Positions 8,518 to 16,702 of a stretch of DNA of 64,000 bases are shown one piece after another. The stretch lies in the NCBI RefSeq assembly GCF_001685355.1, contig NZ_CP016438.1, positions 5,456,001 through 5,520,000 on the forward strand. The letters are read 5' to 3'. The position numbers and the translations under genes are program-made. Origin of the DNA: Streptomyces lincolnensis. Lineage in GTDB: Bacteria > Actinomycetota > Actinomycetes > Streptomycetales > Streptomycetaceae. A model generated the notes under the pieces. That model had not been told where the DNA came from. It searched no databases and saw only the letters and a list, made by a program, of their open reading frames with translations. The first letter of the stretch is position 1. Each line of letters starts with the position of its first letter.

Positions 8518-10064
8518 TGCTGCTGCGCCCCTTCCTGTACGACGGTGGGGGTGCCGTCGGGTCCGTGCTGGCGCGGTGCCACCTCGGGCAGGCCGCTCGC
8601 GCCCTCGGCGGCGGGGGCCGGCGGCTCGGCAGGGCCTTCGGCCAGTACCCAGGTGTCCTTGGATCCGCCGCCCTGGCTGGAGTTGACGATGAGGTTGCCC
8701 TCCTGGAGGGCGACCCGGGTCAGGCCGCCGGGCAGGACCCAGACATCGTTGCCGTCGTTGACGGCGAAGGGCCGCAGGTCTATGTGGCGCGGAGCCATGC
8801 GTTCGCCCGCGAGGGTGGGGGAGGTGGACAGGGCGACCGGCCGCTGGGCGATGAAGCCGCGCGGGTCGGCGAGGACGGCCTTCCGGGTCCGCTCCAGGGT
8901 CGCCGCATCCGCCTTGGGGCCGATGACGATGCCCTGGCCGCCGGCTCCGTCGACCGGTTTGACGACGAGCTGGTCGATCTGGTCCAGGACGGCTTCCAGC
9001 TGGCCCGGCTCGTCCGGCCGGAACGACTCCACGTTGGGGAGAACCGGTTCCTCGGAGAGGTAGTACCGGATCAGGTCGGGGACGTAGGTGTAGAGCAGCT
9101 TGTCGTCGGCGATGCCGTTGCCGACCGCGTTGGCGAGCGTGACGTGTCCGGCGAGGGCCGCGCTCATGATGCCGGGGCAGCCGATGACCGAGTCGGGGCG
9201 GAAGTGGAGCGGGTCGAGGAAGTCGTCGTCCAGGCGCCGGTATACGACATGGACGGGCACCTCACCGCGGGTCGTGCGCATCCACACCCGGTTGCCGCGG
9301 CACACCAGGTCGTGCCCCTCCACCAGCTGCACGCCCATCAGCCGTGCCAGCAGGGCGTGTTCGAAGTAGGCGGCGTTGCTGGGGCCGGGGGTCAGCACGA
9401 CCACCCGCGGGTCCTGGGCGCCGTCCGGGGCGGCGGCCCGCAGGGCGGCGAGCAGCCGCTGGGCGTATCCGTCGACGGGCACGACGTGCTGCTCGGAGAA
9501 GAGGGAGGGGAAGATCCGGGTCATCGCGCGCCGGTTCTCGATGACGTACGACACGCCGCTGGGTACCCGGACGTTGTCCTCCAGGACCCGGAAGTCCCCC
9601 GCCTCGTCGCGGACGAGGTCGATGCCGGCGACATGGATCCGGACGCCGCCCGGTGGTTCGACGCCGTGGGCCGCGCGATGGAAGTGCGGGGAGTTCAGGA
9701 GCAGCCGCCAGGGCACGACACCGTCCTCGAAGGCACGGGCGGGTCCGTAGGCGTCGGCGAGGTAGGCCTCCAGGGCCCTCACTCTCTGGCTCACCCCGCG
9801 CTGGATGAGATCCCATTCGAGGGCGTCGAGGATCCTGGGCACGAGATCCAGCGGCCAGGGCCGCTCCTCGCCCGCGAAGGCGTAGGTCACACCGCGGTCC
9901 GTGAAGGCGCGGGCCATCTGGTCGGCCCGGAACCTCAGTTCGCTCGGTTCGATCGGCTGGAGCGCGGCCAGCACCGGCTCATAGGCGGTCCTGACCTCAC
10001 CCGGCCGCTCAAACATCTCGTCCCACGCGTCGGCCAACGCGTACGCGTCAAATATGTCCGCCAT
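8514..10064 (-). CDS. Circularly permuted type 2 ATP-grasp protein
   Basis: 516 aa, close to the usual family length. Visible family signatures include the N-terminal WDEMFERPGEVRTAYEPV, FRADQMARAFTDRGVTY, a VRIHVAGIDLVRDEAGDFRVLEDN block (ATP/Mg site), LVVKPVDGAGGQGIVIG and the C-terminal LPGGLTRVAL and VNSSQGGGSKDTWVL. ATP-grasp enzymes activate a carboxylate as acyl phosphate for ligation to an amine; the substrate here is unknown. First gene of the three-gene operon. No Shine-Dalgarno is visible; TAACGT sits 6 nt before the ATG on the minus strand (10071-10076), suggesting a leaderless mRNA. Confidence 0.9.
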   Translation of the reverse strand: MADIFDAYALADAWDEMFERPGEVRTAYEPVLAALQPIEPSELRFRADQMARAFTDRGVTYAFAGEERPWPLDLVPRILDALEWDLIQRGVSQRVRALEAYLADAYGPARAFEDGVVPWRLLLNSPHFHRAAHGVEPPGGVRIHVAGIDLVRDEAGDFRVLEDNVRVPSGVSYVIENRRAMTRIFPSLFSEQHVVPVDGYAQRLLAALRAAAPDGAQDPRVVVLTPGPSNAAYFEHALLARLMGVQLVEGHDLVCRGNRVWMRTTRGEVPVHVVYRRLDDDFLDPLHFRPDSVIGCPGIMSAALAGHVTLANAVGNGIADDKLLYTYVPDLIRYYLSEEPVLPNVESFRPDEPGQLEAVLDQIDQLVVKPVDGAGGQGIVIGPKADAATLERTRKAVLADPRGFIAQRPVALSTSPTLAGERMAPRHIDLRPFAVNDGNDVWVLPGGLTRVALQEGNLIVNSSQGGGSKDTWVLAEGPAEPPAPAAEGASGLPEVAPRQHGPDGTPTVVQEGAQQQ

Positions 10065-10133
10065 GGGGGGACGTTAGAGGCGGTACGTAACGTACTGATC
10101 ACCGCGCTGTTTCGGCCGGTTGACGTGAATCAG

Positions 10134-11315
10134 TCATCGCCCCGGGTTTCCTCCCGGCCGTCCCGCCAGCGTGACCACCCGCAGCAGCCATTCGACGGGC
10201 CCATACCGGAAGCGTCTCAACCATAGTGTGGAGAAAGCGAGTTGGACGGCGAACACGGCGCACACGAGAGCCATCAGGGTGGCGGTGCCGATCCGGCCGT
10301 AGAGCGAGAGACCGTATGCGGTGGCCAGCACGGTCATGATCACGGACTGTGCCAGGTAGTTGGTCAGCGCCATCCGGCCGGCCGGGGCGAGCAGCCGCAC
10401 GGCCAGGTCCCCCGACGGCGAACGCAGCAGGAGCAGCAGCAGACAGGCGTACGCGACCGACAGCGCGGGAGCAGTGAGCATGCCCACGCCGATCCCCAGG
10501 AACTGCCATCGCTCGTCCAGCGGCCCCTGGGACGCGGAGGCGTAGAAGACGGCTCCGGGGACTCCGACGACCAGCCCGACGCCCGCGATCCGCAGCAGTC
10601 TGCCGCCGCTCGTACGGTCGTGACCGAGCAGGTCCCGCCGTCCCGCGGCCAGACCGACGAAGAAGGCGGCGAGAATCCCCGGGGCCATGATGACGATGCC
10701 GAGAAGGGCATCGGGGAAGCGGTCCAGGTTCGCCTGGACCACCGTCGCCGCATCGCCGCGATACGCCGCCACGGCCGCCGCGATCCTCGCCCGATCCGCG
10801 CCGCTCTCGTCCGGCACCCCCAGCGCCAGGACGCCCAGTCCGGTCAGGAGCGCGCCGAAGACGCCGTAGATCCAGCAGGCGGTCCTGACCGCGGCCGCGG
10901 GCGAGATCCGCCGGGCCCACAGCAGGACGAGCCCCAGCAGGCCGTACGCCATGAGGATGTCGCCGGTGTACAGCAGCACGGCGTGCGCCACGCCCAGCAC
11001 CAGCAGGCCCAGCGACCGCCGCAGGAACCGGGCCGTGAAGTTCGCTCCGGCCCGGTCCGCGGAGGCCGCCTGGAGGGTGAAGCTGTAGCCGAACAGGAAC
11101 GAGAACAGCAGATAGAACTTGGCGGTCGCCACCGCCTTCACCAGCCACAGAGCGAAGCCGTCCACGAAGGCCGCACCGGGTTCGCGGAACCCCTCCGCCG
11201 CATAGGGGTCCATGATCTGCGTGCTGTTCACCACGAGGATGCCGAGCAGTGCGAATCCGCGTAACGCGTCGACGGCGGGCAGCCGCCGGGCGGCGGGCGT
11301 GGTGCCCGGGCTCAT
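10134..11315 (-). CDS. DUF418-family multi-spanning membrane protein
   Basis: 393 aa from the ATG at 11315, which overlaps the permease stop (ATGA) and has GGAGGGAGG upstream; a further in-frame ATG at 11354 is less likely. N-terminal RLPAVDALRGFALLGILVVN is the hallmark of the DUF418/YeiB acyltransferase-like membrane family, followed by about ten hydrophobic segments and a C-terminal Trp/Arg-rich tail (RYGPVEWLLR). Last gene of the 13.4-10.1 kb operon. In Gram-positive bacteria DUF418 proteins often accompany ABC immunity or export genes; here it probably protects the producer membrane or modifies the envelope. Confidence 0.8.
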   Translation of the reverse strand: MSPGTTPAARRLPAVDALRGFALLGILVVNSTQIMDPYAAEGFREPGAAFVDGFALWLVKAVATAKFYLLFSFLFGYSFTLQAASADRAGANFTARFLRRSLGLLVLGVAHAVLLYTGDILMAYGLLGLVLLWARRISPAAAVRTACWIYGVFGALLTGLGVLALGVPDESGADRARIAAAVAAYRGDAATVVQANLDRFPDALLGIVIMAPGILAAFFVGLAAGRRDLLGHDRTSGGRLLRIAGVGLVVGVPGAVFYASASQGPLDERWQFLGIGVGMLTAPALSVAYACLLLLLLRSPSGDLAVRLLAPAGRMALTNYLAQSVIMTVLATAYGLSLYGRIGTATLMALVCAVFAVQLAFSTLWLRRFRYGPVEWLLRVVTLAGRPGGNPGR

Positions 11316-12208
11316 GGTGCCTCCCTCCGCCGGTAGGCGAGCCATCCACAGCATGCGATGACGGTTGCACAGGTGCAGAAGGTGCCGAGCCCTGCCATGG
11401 GAGTCAAGTCAGTGCCTATCAGTGCTCTGGTGAAGCCGTCGGGATCTTCCACACCGTTCATGGCCGCTCGGGCCGCGGCGAACGGAAGCCATGCCTGGAT
11501 CTCGCCCATGCCTGAGATCCGTTGGACAGCCAGTCCGAAGACGCGTTCCAGCAGGAGGGGCCACAAGGTGAGTGTGAGCACTGTCAGCAGCCGACTCCGT
11601 ACCAACGCGGCCAGTCCTCCGGCCAGAACGGGCAGAAACGCCATGACGATGAGGTAGCGCAGCAGAGGTCCGCAGCCCGCGGACCAGTGGGGCTGCGGCA
11701 GTCCTGTCACCGCCAGGGCCGCCGATCCCACCGCGGCGCTCAGGGCAAGGGCAAGGGCAGAGCTCATCAGGGTGCCTGCCGCTCCCACGGTGAGTTTGGC
11801 CGCATACGACAGACCGCGGTTGCCGACGGTCAACCAGGCTGTCCGCGCTGTCCGGCAGCTGAACTCCGTCGTGATCGGTCCGGTTCCCAGAACGAAGACC
11901 AGGAGCCACGCGCTCAGGGGCAATTGAAGGGCAATGGCATTGAACTGCAGAGTGTCCACGAGATGGGCCACCTCGACAGTGGCTTGTCCCTCACCCGTCG
12001 GCTCGCTCGCTTCCATGGGCAGCAGAATGCCGTTGAGCAGACTCAGGACAGCCAGCACCGCGAGTACAACCCAGGTCGAGCGCAGGCCCTTCAGCCTCAT
12101 CCATTCGAAGCACAGAGCGCGCTTGAGCGCGGTCCCGGCCAGGGGGAGGGCCGGGACCGCGCGGTCTGGGGTGGCATGGCCGGTCTCGCTGGGCCTCACA
12201 GCGGTCAT
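11312..12208 (-). CDS. ABC transporter permease (ABC-2 type)
   Basis: 298 aa with about six transmembrane segments (e.g. TWVVLAVLAVLSLLNGILL, a long Ala/Leu segment near 150-170, LLRYLIVMAFLPVLAGGLAAL). ATGA overlap with the upstream ATPase (12205-12208) and with the downstream DUF418 gene: a fully coupled unit. It pairs with the ATPase to form an ABC-2 exporter. Given the cationic peptide precursor at the head of the cluster, peptide efflux or self-immunity is the most economical role; drug efflux is the alternative. Confidence 0.82.
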   Translation of the reverse strand: MTAVRPSETGHATPDRAVPALPLAGTALKRALCFEWMRLKGLRSTWVVLAVLAVLSLLNGILLPMEASEPTGEGQATVEVAHLVDTLQFNAIALQLPLSAWLLVFVLGTGPITTEFSCRTARTAWLTVGNRGLSYAAKLTVGAAGTLMSSALALALSAAVGSAALAVTGLPQPHWSAGCGPLLRYLIVMAFLPVLAGGLAALVRSRLLTVLTLTLWPLLLERVFGLAVQRISGMGEIQAWLPFAAARAAMNGVEDPDGFTRALIGTDLTPMAGLGTFCTCATVIACCGWLAYRRREAP

Positions 12209-13122
12209 CGGCTTTCGTACTCCTGATCAGCAACGGACAAGTAGAACTCCTCGAGAGAGGTAGGACGCTCATCCAGCCAGTGAAGCGGCACCGAGTGCTC
12301 AGCCGAGAGGTCTCCGACCTGGAATCTCGACAACCCTGTGATCTCAGCGGTCCCTGGAGCGGTCACTCTGAGAACTCCGCCCCGCTGCTCGACCAGCGGC
12401 GTCAACTTGTCGAGCGAGGGGCTCTGGACGCCAACCCGCCCGCGTGCGGTCCCGGAGAGTTCCGACATGGACGTTCTGGCAACGATTCGCCCTCGTGCGA
12501 GGACGACAACCTCGTCGGCAACCTGCCCCAGCTCGGCCAACTGATGGCTTGACACCAGCGCTGCACGCCCCTCATCTGCGAAGTCTCGAAGGAAGCGTCG
12601 TAACCAGTGCACTGAATGCGGGTCGAGGCCGTTGGTCGGTTCGTCGAGGACCAGCACTCGTGGATTTCCGATCAGCGCCTGTGCCATCCCTACGCGCTGT
12701 GCCATCCCGAGAGACAGGCCGCCGAGGCGGAGTCCGGCTGCATCCTGCATGCCGACACGGTTGAGGACCTCGACCACGCGTTCACTCGGGGCCCCGATGC
12801 CGGCAGCCACCATCCTCAGGTGCGCCCGCACCGAGTGTTTGGGATGCCCGGCAACTCCGCCAAGGACCGCGCCGACGACATCTGCCGGGCCGCGCCACTG
12901 TGCCAGAGGGCGCCCCATGAACAGTGTTCTGCCACCCCCTGACAGCAGCCCGAGCATCAAACGGATTGCTGTGGTCTTTCCTGCGCCGTTCGCACCCAGG
13001 AATCCTGTCACCGTATGTGGAGACAATTCCAGGGAGACGTCGGAAAGTACGCGACGACCACGGAACTCCTTACTCAAGCCGTGCGCGGACATCAGAGAAG
13101 TCGAGATGTTTCGTTCACCCAT
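12205..13122 (-). CDS. ABC transporter ATP-binding protein
   Basis: 305 aa. Walker A GANGAGKT (43-50), signature LSLGMAQR (136-143), Walker B VLVLDE (156-161), then an H-loop in SSHQLAELGQVADE. The C-terminal extension is like those of BcrA/immunity-type ATPases. The annotated ATG at 13122 overlaps the small membrane gene by 8 nt and lacks a good RBS, so it relies on coupling; Met11 is an alternative start. GC and codon choice are less biased than in neighbouring core genes. Confidence 0.88.
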   Translation of the reverse strand: MGERNISTSLMSAHGLSKEFRGRRVLSDVSLELSPHTVTGFLGANGAGKTTAIRLMLGLLSGGGRTLFMGRPLAQWRGPADVVGAVLGGVAGHPKHSVRAHLRMVAAGIGAPSERVVEVLNRVGMQDAAGLRLGGLSLGMAQRVGMAQALIGNPRVLVLDEPTNGLDPHSVHWLRRFLRDFADEGRAALVSSHQLAELGQVADEVVVLARGRIVARTSMSELSGTARGRVGVQSPSLDKLTPLVEQRGGVLRVTAPGTAEITGLSRFQVGDLSAEHSVPLHWLDERPTSLEEFYLSVADQEYESR

Positions 13123-13381
13123 GGTTCAGCCAGAAGAGGAATCCGGACAGGGCCAACAATGTGAACGAAAAGATGCCGCCTATTCCTGGGTTCTGGCGCT
13201 TCGCCAGACACCAGATTGCCATGATTGACGGAGCGATCCAGCCACACCAATAGAGGGCCCAGCCCGCCGTCCTCGCGCCCTCGGTTCGAATGAAGAGGAA
13301 CGTGATGAAAGAAGCGCACACGAAGAGCGCAGCCGACCCCCACATGTTATCTGCGACTATTTTTTCGTGGGACTTCTTCAT
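13115..13381 (-). CDS. Small three-helix membrane protein, candidate immunity protein
   Basis: 88 aa from the ATG at 13381, chosen for the strong AAGGAAGGA RBS. Three hydrophobic helices: about 15-30 (AALFVCASFITFLFI), 36-58 (AGWALYWCGWIAPSIMAIWCLA) and 66-84 (GIFSFTLLALSGFLFWL), with a basic N-terminus. It lies between the secreted peptide gene and the ABC ATPase and overlaps the latter by 8 nt. Small multi-spanning proteins at this position commonly confer bacteriocin self-protection; no recognised family. Rare Streptomyces codons (AAA, ATA) suggest transfer. Confidence 0.7.
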   Translation of the reverse strand: MKKSHEKIVADNMWGSAALFVCASFITFLFIRTEGARTAGWALYWCGWIAPSIMAIWCLAKRQNPGIGGIFSFTLLALSGFLFWLNHG

Positions 13382-13445
13382 GCGTCCTTCCTTTGCGGCG
13401 CAGTACTCCTCCCGGAAGATCCGGGAGGAGTACCTTGCGCCTGAA

Positions 13446-13871
13446 TCAGATGGCCTGCTGGACCAGCCAGGCAATGAGCTCAGTGACGACGTAGCTCGGT
13501 GACGCCTTGATCGCCCACTTGACGGGGTTGAAGTTCGACAAGCTGTTGACCCACTTGTCGAAGGCGGCCTTCCCCTTCTTCGCGGCCTTCACGGCGGCCT
13601 TGAAGAGCGGCTTGCTCTTCTTTAGCAGTTCCTTGAGAGCGCTGAGTCTGCCCTGCGCGACGCGCTCTCCCTCGGCTCTAGCAGCAGACTCCGTGCCCCG
13701 CTCGACCTCGGGATACACCTCGAGCGACATTGCCGGCGCCACCGTCCCCGACAGTGATGCCGCGGAGGCGGTGGTGCGGTTGGCCGCGACAGCCGACGCG
13801 GCAGGCGCTGCGATTCCCAGAGCCACTGCCGTCACCATCGAAGCAGCTATCATGCGCGTCTTTCGGCGCAC
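13446..13871 (-). CDS. Secreted cationic Cys-free peptide precursor, candidate bacteriocin
   Basis: 141 aa from a GTG at 13871 with GGGGAGGGACT upstream. Layout: Sec signal 1-27 (RRKTR, hydrophobic core, PAASA); linker 28-50; acidic segment 51-75 (EVYPEVERGTESAARAEGER) ending QGR; then a 66-residue cationic amphipathic region 76-141 with 12 Lys against three acidic residues, Trp107, Trp119 and Trp135, and a hydrophobic C-terminus (ELIAWLVQQAI). It has no Cys, so lanthionine or disulfide chemistry is excluded. The KKGKAAFDKWVN segment resembles the helical core of aureocin A53/lacticin Q-type peptides, although those are leaderless. Pre-pro layout plus adjoining ABC and small membrane genes suggest an antimicrobial peptide; a structural secreted peptide is the alternative. 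Confidence 0.65.
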   Translation of the reverse strand: MRRKTRMIAASMVTAVALGIAAPAASAVAANRTTASAASLSGTVAPAMSLEVYPEVERGTESAARAEGERVAQGRLSALKELLKKSKPLFKAAVKAAKKGKAAFDKWVNSLSNFNPVKWAIKASPSYVVTELIAWLVQQAI

Positions 13872-14011
13872 AGTCCCTCCCCGTAATCCTGTTCCAGGCG
13901 TGCACTTTGCACCGCCCTCCGCCGGTCTTTCCGGCTGACAGGATTAATGATGCTGCTCAGGTGAGGCTTGTTCTATTGGACCTTGGGGTATCGCCCTCAA
14001 GGGCAATGCCT

Positions 14012-14242
14012 CTAGGGCTTGATCTCCCCTGCGTGTAGATTTGACAGCAGAGCTGCCTCGAGTCGTGATTCGACTTCAAGCTTCCGCATCAGATTCGTCA
14101 CATGTGCTTTCACCGTCCGCTCTGCAATATCGAGTTGCTTGGCGATTATGCGATTGGACGGCCCGTTCGCGAGGAGTGAGAACACCTGCCTTTCGCGATC
14201 TGTCAATCGACCGATGTTTGAGGCGTGTGATGACAGGGGCAT
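14012..14242 (-). CDS. Short LuxR/NarL-type HTH protein
   Basis: 76 aa from the ATG at 14242 (GGGGAG seven nt upstream); a TTG at 14359 would add 39 residues but has no RBS. Almost the whole protein is a GerE/LuxR DNA-binding domain: LTDRERQVFSLLANG, then the recognition helix region ERTVKAHVTNLMRKL. No receiver or ligand domain is present, so it is either a stand-alone regulator or a truncated one. It lies 140 nt upstream of, and co-oriented with, the cationic peptide gene and is the obvious candidate to control it. Confidence 0.72.
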   Translation of the reverse strand: MPLSSHASNIGRLTDRERQVFSLLANGPSNRIIAKQLDIAERTVKAHVTNLMRKLEVESRLEAALLSNLHAGEIKP

Positions 14243-14412
14243 GGTCTCGCTCCCCGTCGGGCGAAATCCGATGTTCGCTCCGTTGGGCAGTTGGCTGCTG
14301 TTCCACCTGGTCAAAGTGGTTTTCACCTTCCCCGTTGATACATCAGTATCAGTTTCCAAGCAGGGTGTTGATCGCTGAGATCACACGCTTGCTTCGAGCC
14401 CGATCATGGGTG

Positions 14413-14442
14413 AGCCCTCCCTGGGGGCGCCCGGGGAGGGCT
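14413..14442. terminator. Hairpin terminator
   Basis: AGCCCTCCC / GGGAGGGCT stem with a further TGGG/CCCG inner stem, no U-tract, in the 14243-14671 stretch that separates the divergent HTH gene and the first TrmB-like regulator. Confidence 0.5.
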
Positions 14443-14530
14443 GCTTGGTCGGCGGACCCGGTCGTATCCCTGCGATCAACGACGATCGCATCTCGCGTAG
14501 CGCGGCACCACCCTCATCTTGCTGCAGCAT

Positions 14531-14559
14531 TTGCATGCTGACGGGTGGACATATAGCTA
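14531..14559 (+). promoter_or_regulatory. Putative promoter of TrmB-like regulator 1
   Basis: TTGCAT (14531-14536), 17-nt spacer, TAGCTA (14554-14559), about 110 nt before the start codon at 14672. The surrounding stretch has unusually low GC for this genome. Confidence 0.35.
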
Positions 14560-14671
14560 CTAAACGGACAGGCGAGGAGTGTGGTGGCCGCGAGGAGCCG
14601 TGTTGCGGAGCCGGTCGGGGCCGCGCATAGTTGCGCTGCGGAAGACGCTGGAACCGGGGGTGGGATGGGCG

Positions 14672-15718
14672 ATGGCCGAGCACGGGGCGGAGGAGCACCC
14701 TCACGGTGCCGACCGGCTGTGCCCGGCCGGGGACCGCGTCTACTCCCGGGCCGTACGGCGTGGTCGCGTACCGCGCTGTGACGCGGAACAGGTGCCCTGC
14801 CTGCTGGAGTTGGCCCTGCTCCACCCGGACCCCGACGACATGGACTGGCTGGTGCCCACGGCACCGCAGGAGGTCATGACCCGGCTGCTGCGCGGCATGT
14901 ACGACGAGGTCAGCGACAGTCAGCGACGGGTGGGCTCGGCGGTCGCCGCCTTCGAGTGGTACGCCGGTCTCGGCGGCCGGAGCCCGCTCGCGTCCGTCGG
15001 GGAGGGCTCCGCGATCCGGGTCCTGGACGGGCTCTCCCGCATCCAGGCCGCGATGGACGAGGCGACCGAGGCGTGCACCACCGAGGTCCTCACCGTCCAG
15101 CCCGGCGGCATCCGCCCCGAGGACGAACTCACCGAGGGACTGCACCGGGCGCTCGCCCTGCGCGGCCGGGGCGTTCGCATGCGCGATCTCTACACCCATG
15201 TGGCCCGGCACGGCCAAGGCCTGCTCAACTACCTGGAGTTGATGGGTGGCACGGTGCAGGCCCGCACCCTGGACGAGGTCATCGACCGGCTGATCCTCTT
15301 CGACCGCACGGTCGCCTTCATCCCGGCCAACGCCGACCGCACCCTCGCGCTGGAGCTGCGCCACCCCGCCCTCGTCGCGTACCTGGTCACGGTCTTCGAG
15401 CGGCTGTGGCGCCTCGCGATCCCGCTGACCGCCCCGCTCCCGGACACCGGCATCGAGGGCATCTCCCACCGGGAGCAGTCCATCGCCGCGCTGCTGGCCG
15501 AGGGCCACCAGGACGCCGTCATCGCGGAACGGCTCGGCATAAGCGTCCGCACCTGCCGCGCCCACATCGCGCGCCTGTCGGAGACCCTCGGCGCGGCGAG
15601 CCGTGCCCAGCTCGGCGTCCGCATCGCCCAGGTGGGACTGGTCGGACCGCCCCGCGCGGCCGACGGCGAGGGCCGCCCCCTCAGCCTTCCTGATCAAGGA
15701 GCCCCGACCGGCCGATGA
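14672..15718 (+). CDS. TrmB-like / LuxR-HTH regulator 1
   Basis: 348 aa from the ATG at 14672, chosen because its N-terminus then aligns with the three paralogs (HGADRLC...YSRAVRRGRV). Parts: N-terminal winged-helix-like region with PCLLELALLHPDPDD; central TrmB/PLD-like sensor (TTEVLTVQPGG, RGVRMRDLYTHVAR, DRTVAFIPANADRTLALELRHPALV); C-terminal LuxR HTH (ISHREQSIAALLAEGHQDAVIAERLGISVRTCRAHIARL). No phosphoacceptor domain. Its 3' end overlaps regulator 2 tail-to-tail by 38 nt (15681-15718), so transcripts of the two may interfere. Confidence 0.8.
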   Translation: MAEHGAEEHPHGADRLCPAGDRVYSRAVRRGRVPRCDAEQVPCLLELALLHPDPDDMDWLVPTAPQEVMTRLLRGMYDEVSDSQRRVGSAVAAFEWYAGLGGRSPLASVGEGSAIRVLDGLSRIQAAMDEATEACTTEVLTVQPGGIRPEDELTEGLHRALALRGRGVRMRDLYTHVARHGQGLLNYLELMGGTVQARTLDEVIDRLILFDRTVAFIPANADRTLALELRHPALVAYLVTVFERLWRLAIPLTAPLPDTGIEGISHREQSIAALLAEGHQDAVIAERLGISVRTCRAHIARLSETLGAASRAQLGVRIAQVGLVGPPRAADGEGRPLSLPDQGAPTGR

Positions 15719-16673
15719 GATAGCCGAGTTGCGCCCGGCTCTCGCTGCCGAGCGTGGCCGCGAGCTTGGCGACGTGCACGCGCGCGGTGCGGATGTTCAT
15801 TCCGAGCCGCTCGGCTATCGCGGCGTCCGTGTGGCCCTCGATGAGGAGGGTGGCGATGGCTCGTTGGCGGGGGGTGATGCCGTTGAGGGTGGGGCGCTGG
15901 ACGGCTTGGGGATACATCGGGGTGGCCAGGTGCCAGAGGCGGTCGAAGGCGGTGGCGAGGAAACCGACGATCGCGGGGTGGCGGATCTCCAGGGCGACCG
16001 AGCGGTCCTTGCTGGCGGGGATGAAGGCGACCCGGCGGTCGGTGACGATCAGCCGGTCGGTCACCTCGTCGAGGGTCCGGGCCTCCACGTCTCCGCTCAG
16101 CTGCTCGTAGCGGGCGATGACGGAGGGCGCGTTGCGCAGGGTGTGCTGGTAGAGAGTGCGGATGCGGCCGCCGCGGTCGAGGAAGTCCTGGTCGCGGGCG
16201 AGAGCTTCGGTGTGGATAGCGGGGAGCACATGGGCGAGCCGGTGCCCGGTATGCGGCTGGATGGTGAGGACCTCGCTGGAACTCTCCGCCATGGCCTGGC
16301 CGATGGCCCGCCCGATGCGGTCGTACCCGCTGAGAACACCGACCATGGACAACCCCTCGGTGCCCGAACGCCGGCCGTCGATCCGCATGAGCGGTTCGAA
16401 CGCCTCCGCCAGCCGGGCTTCGCGCCGCCGCTCGTCCGCGATCCGCTCCTCGGTGCCGCGCAGCATCCTGTGCAAGGCCACGGCCGGGGCGAGCGGCTCC
16501 AGTCTGGTCAGGTCCGTGACCGCGGGATGCAGCAGGCCGAAGTCGACCAGGCAGGGTGCCGTCTCGGCGTCGGCGCCGCTCACATGTCCCTCGCGCAGGG
16601 CGCGTTCGTAGAGCTGCATCCCTGCCGCGCACAGGTCTTCCGCGCCGTGCTCCGGATGTGGTGCCGGGGTCAC
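15681..16673 (-). CDS. TrmB-like / LuxR-HTH regulator 2
   Basis: 330 aa, GTG at 16673 preceded by GGAGAGGGGG. Same three-part structure: N-terminal region with APCLVDFGLLHPAVTDL; sensor part with SSEVLTIQPHTG, GGRIRTLYQHTLRNAP and DRRVAFIPASKDRSVALEIRHPA; HTH with ITPRQRAIATLLIEGHTDAAIAERL. Last gene of a three-regulator minus-strand operon (29 nt after regulator 3). Its first 144 nt are identical to those of regulator 3, so the two are recent duplicates or under gene conversion. Likely binds a small effector or peptide in the sensor domain (inference). Confidence 0.8.
   Translation of the reverse strand: MTPAPHPEHGAEDLCAAGMQLYERALREGHVSGADAETAPCLVDFGLLHPAVTDLTRLEPLAPAVALHRMLRGTEERIADERRREARLAEAFEPLMRIDGRRSGTEGLSMVGVLSGYDRIGRAIGQAMAESSSEVLTIQPHTGHRLAHVLPAIHTEALARDQDFLDRGGRIRTLYQHTLRNAPSVIARYEQLSGDVEARTLDEVTDRLIVTDRRVAFIPASKDRSVALEIRHPAIVGFLATAFDRLWHLATPMYPQAVQRPTLNGITPRQRAIATLLIEGHTDAAIAERLGMNIRTARVHVAKLAATLGSESRAQLGYLIGRSGLLDQEG
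16530..16673. repeat. 144-bp identical repeat, copy 1 (second copy 17546-17689)
   Basis: The 5' coding ends of regulators 2 and 3 are identical base for base over 144 nt, whereas the rest of the genes differ in many places. This marks a recent duplication or a conversion tract. Confidence 0.9.
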
Positions 16674-16702
16674 TGCGCCCCCTCTCCTTGGGACCCTTGG
16701 TG

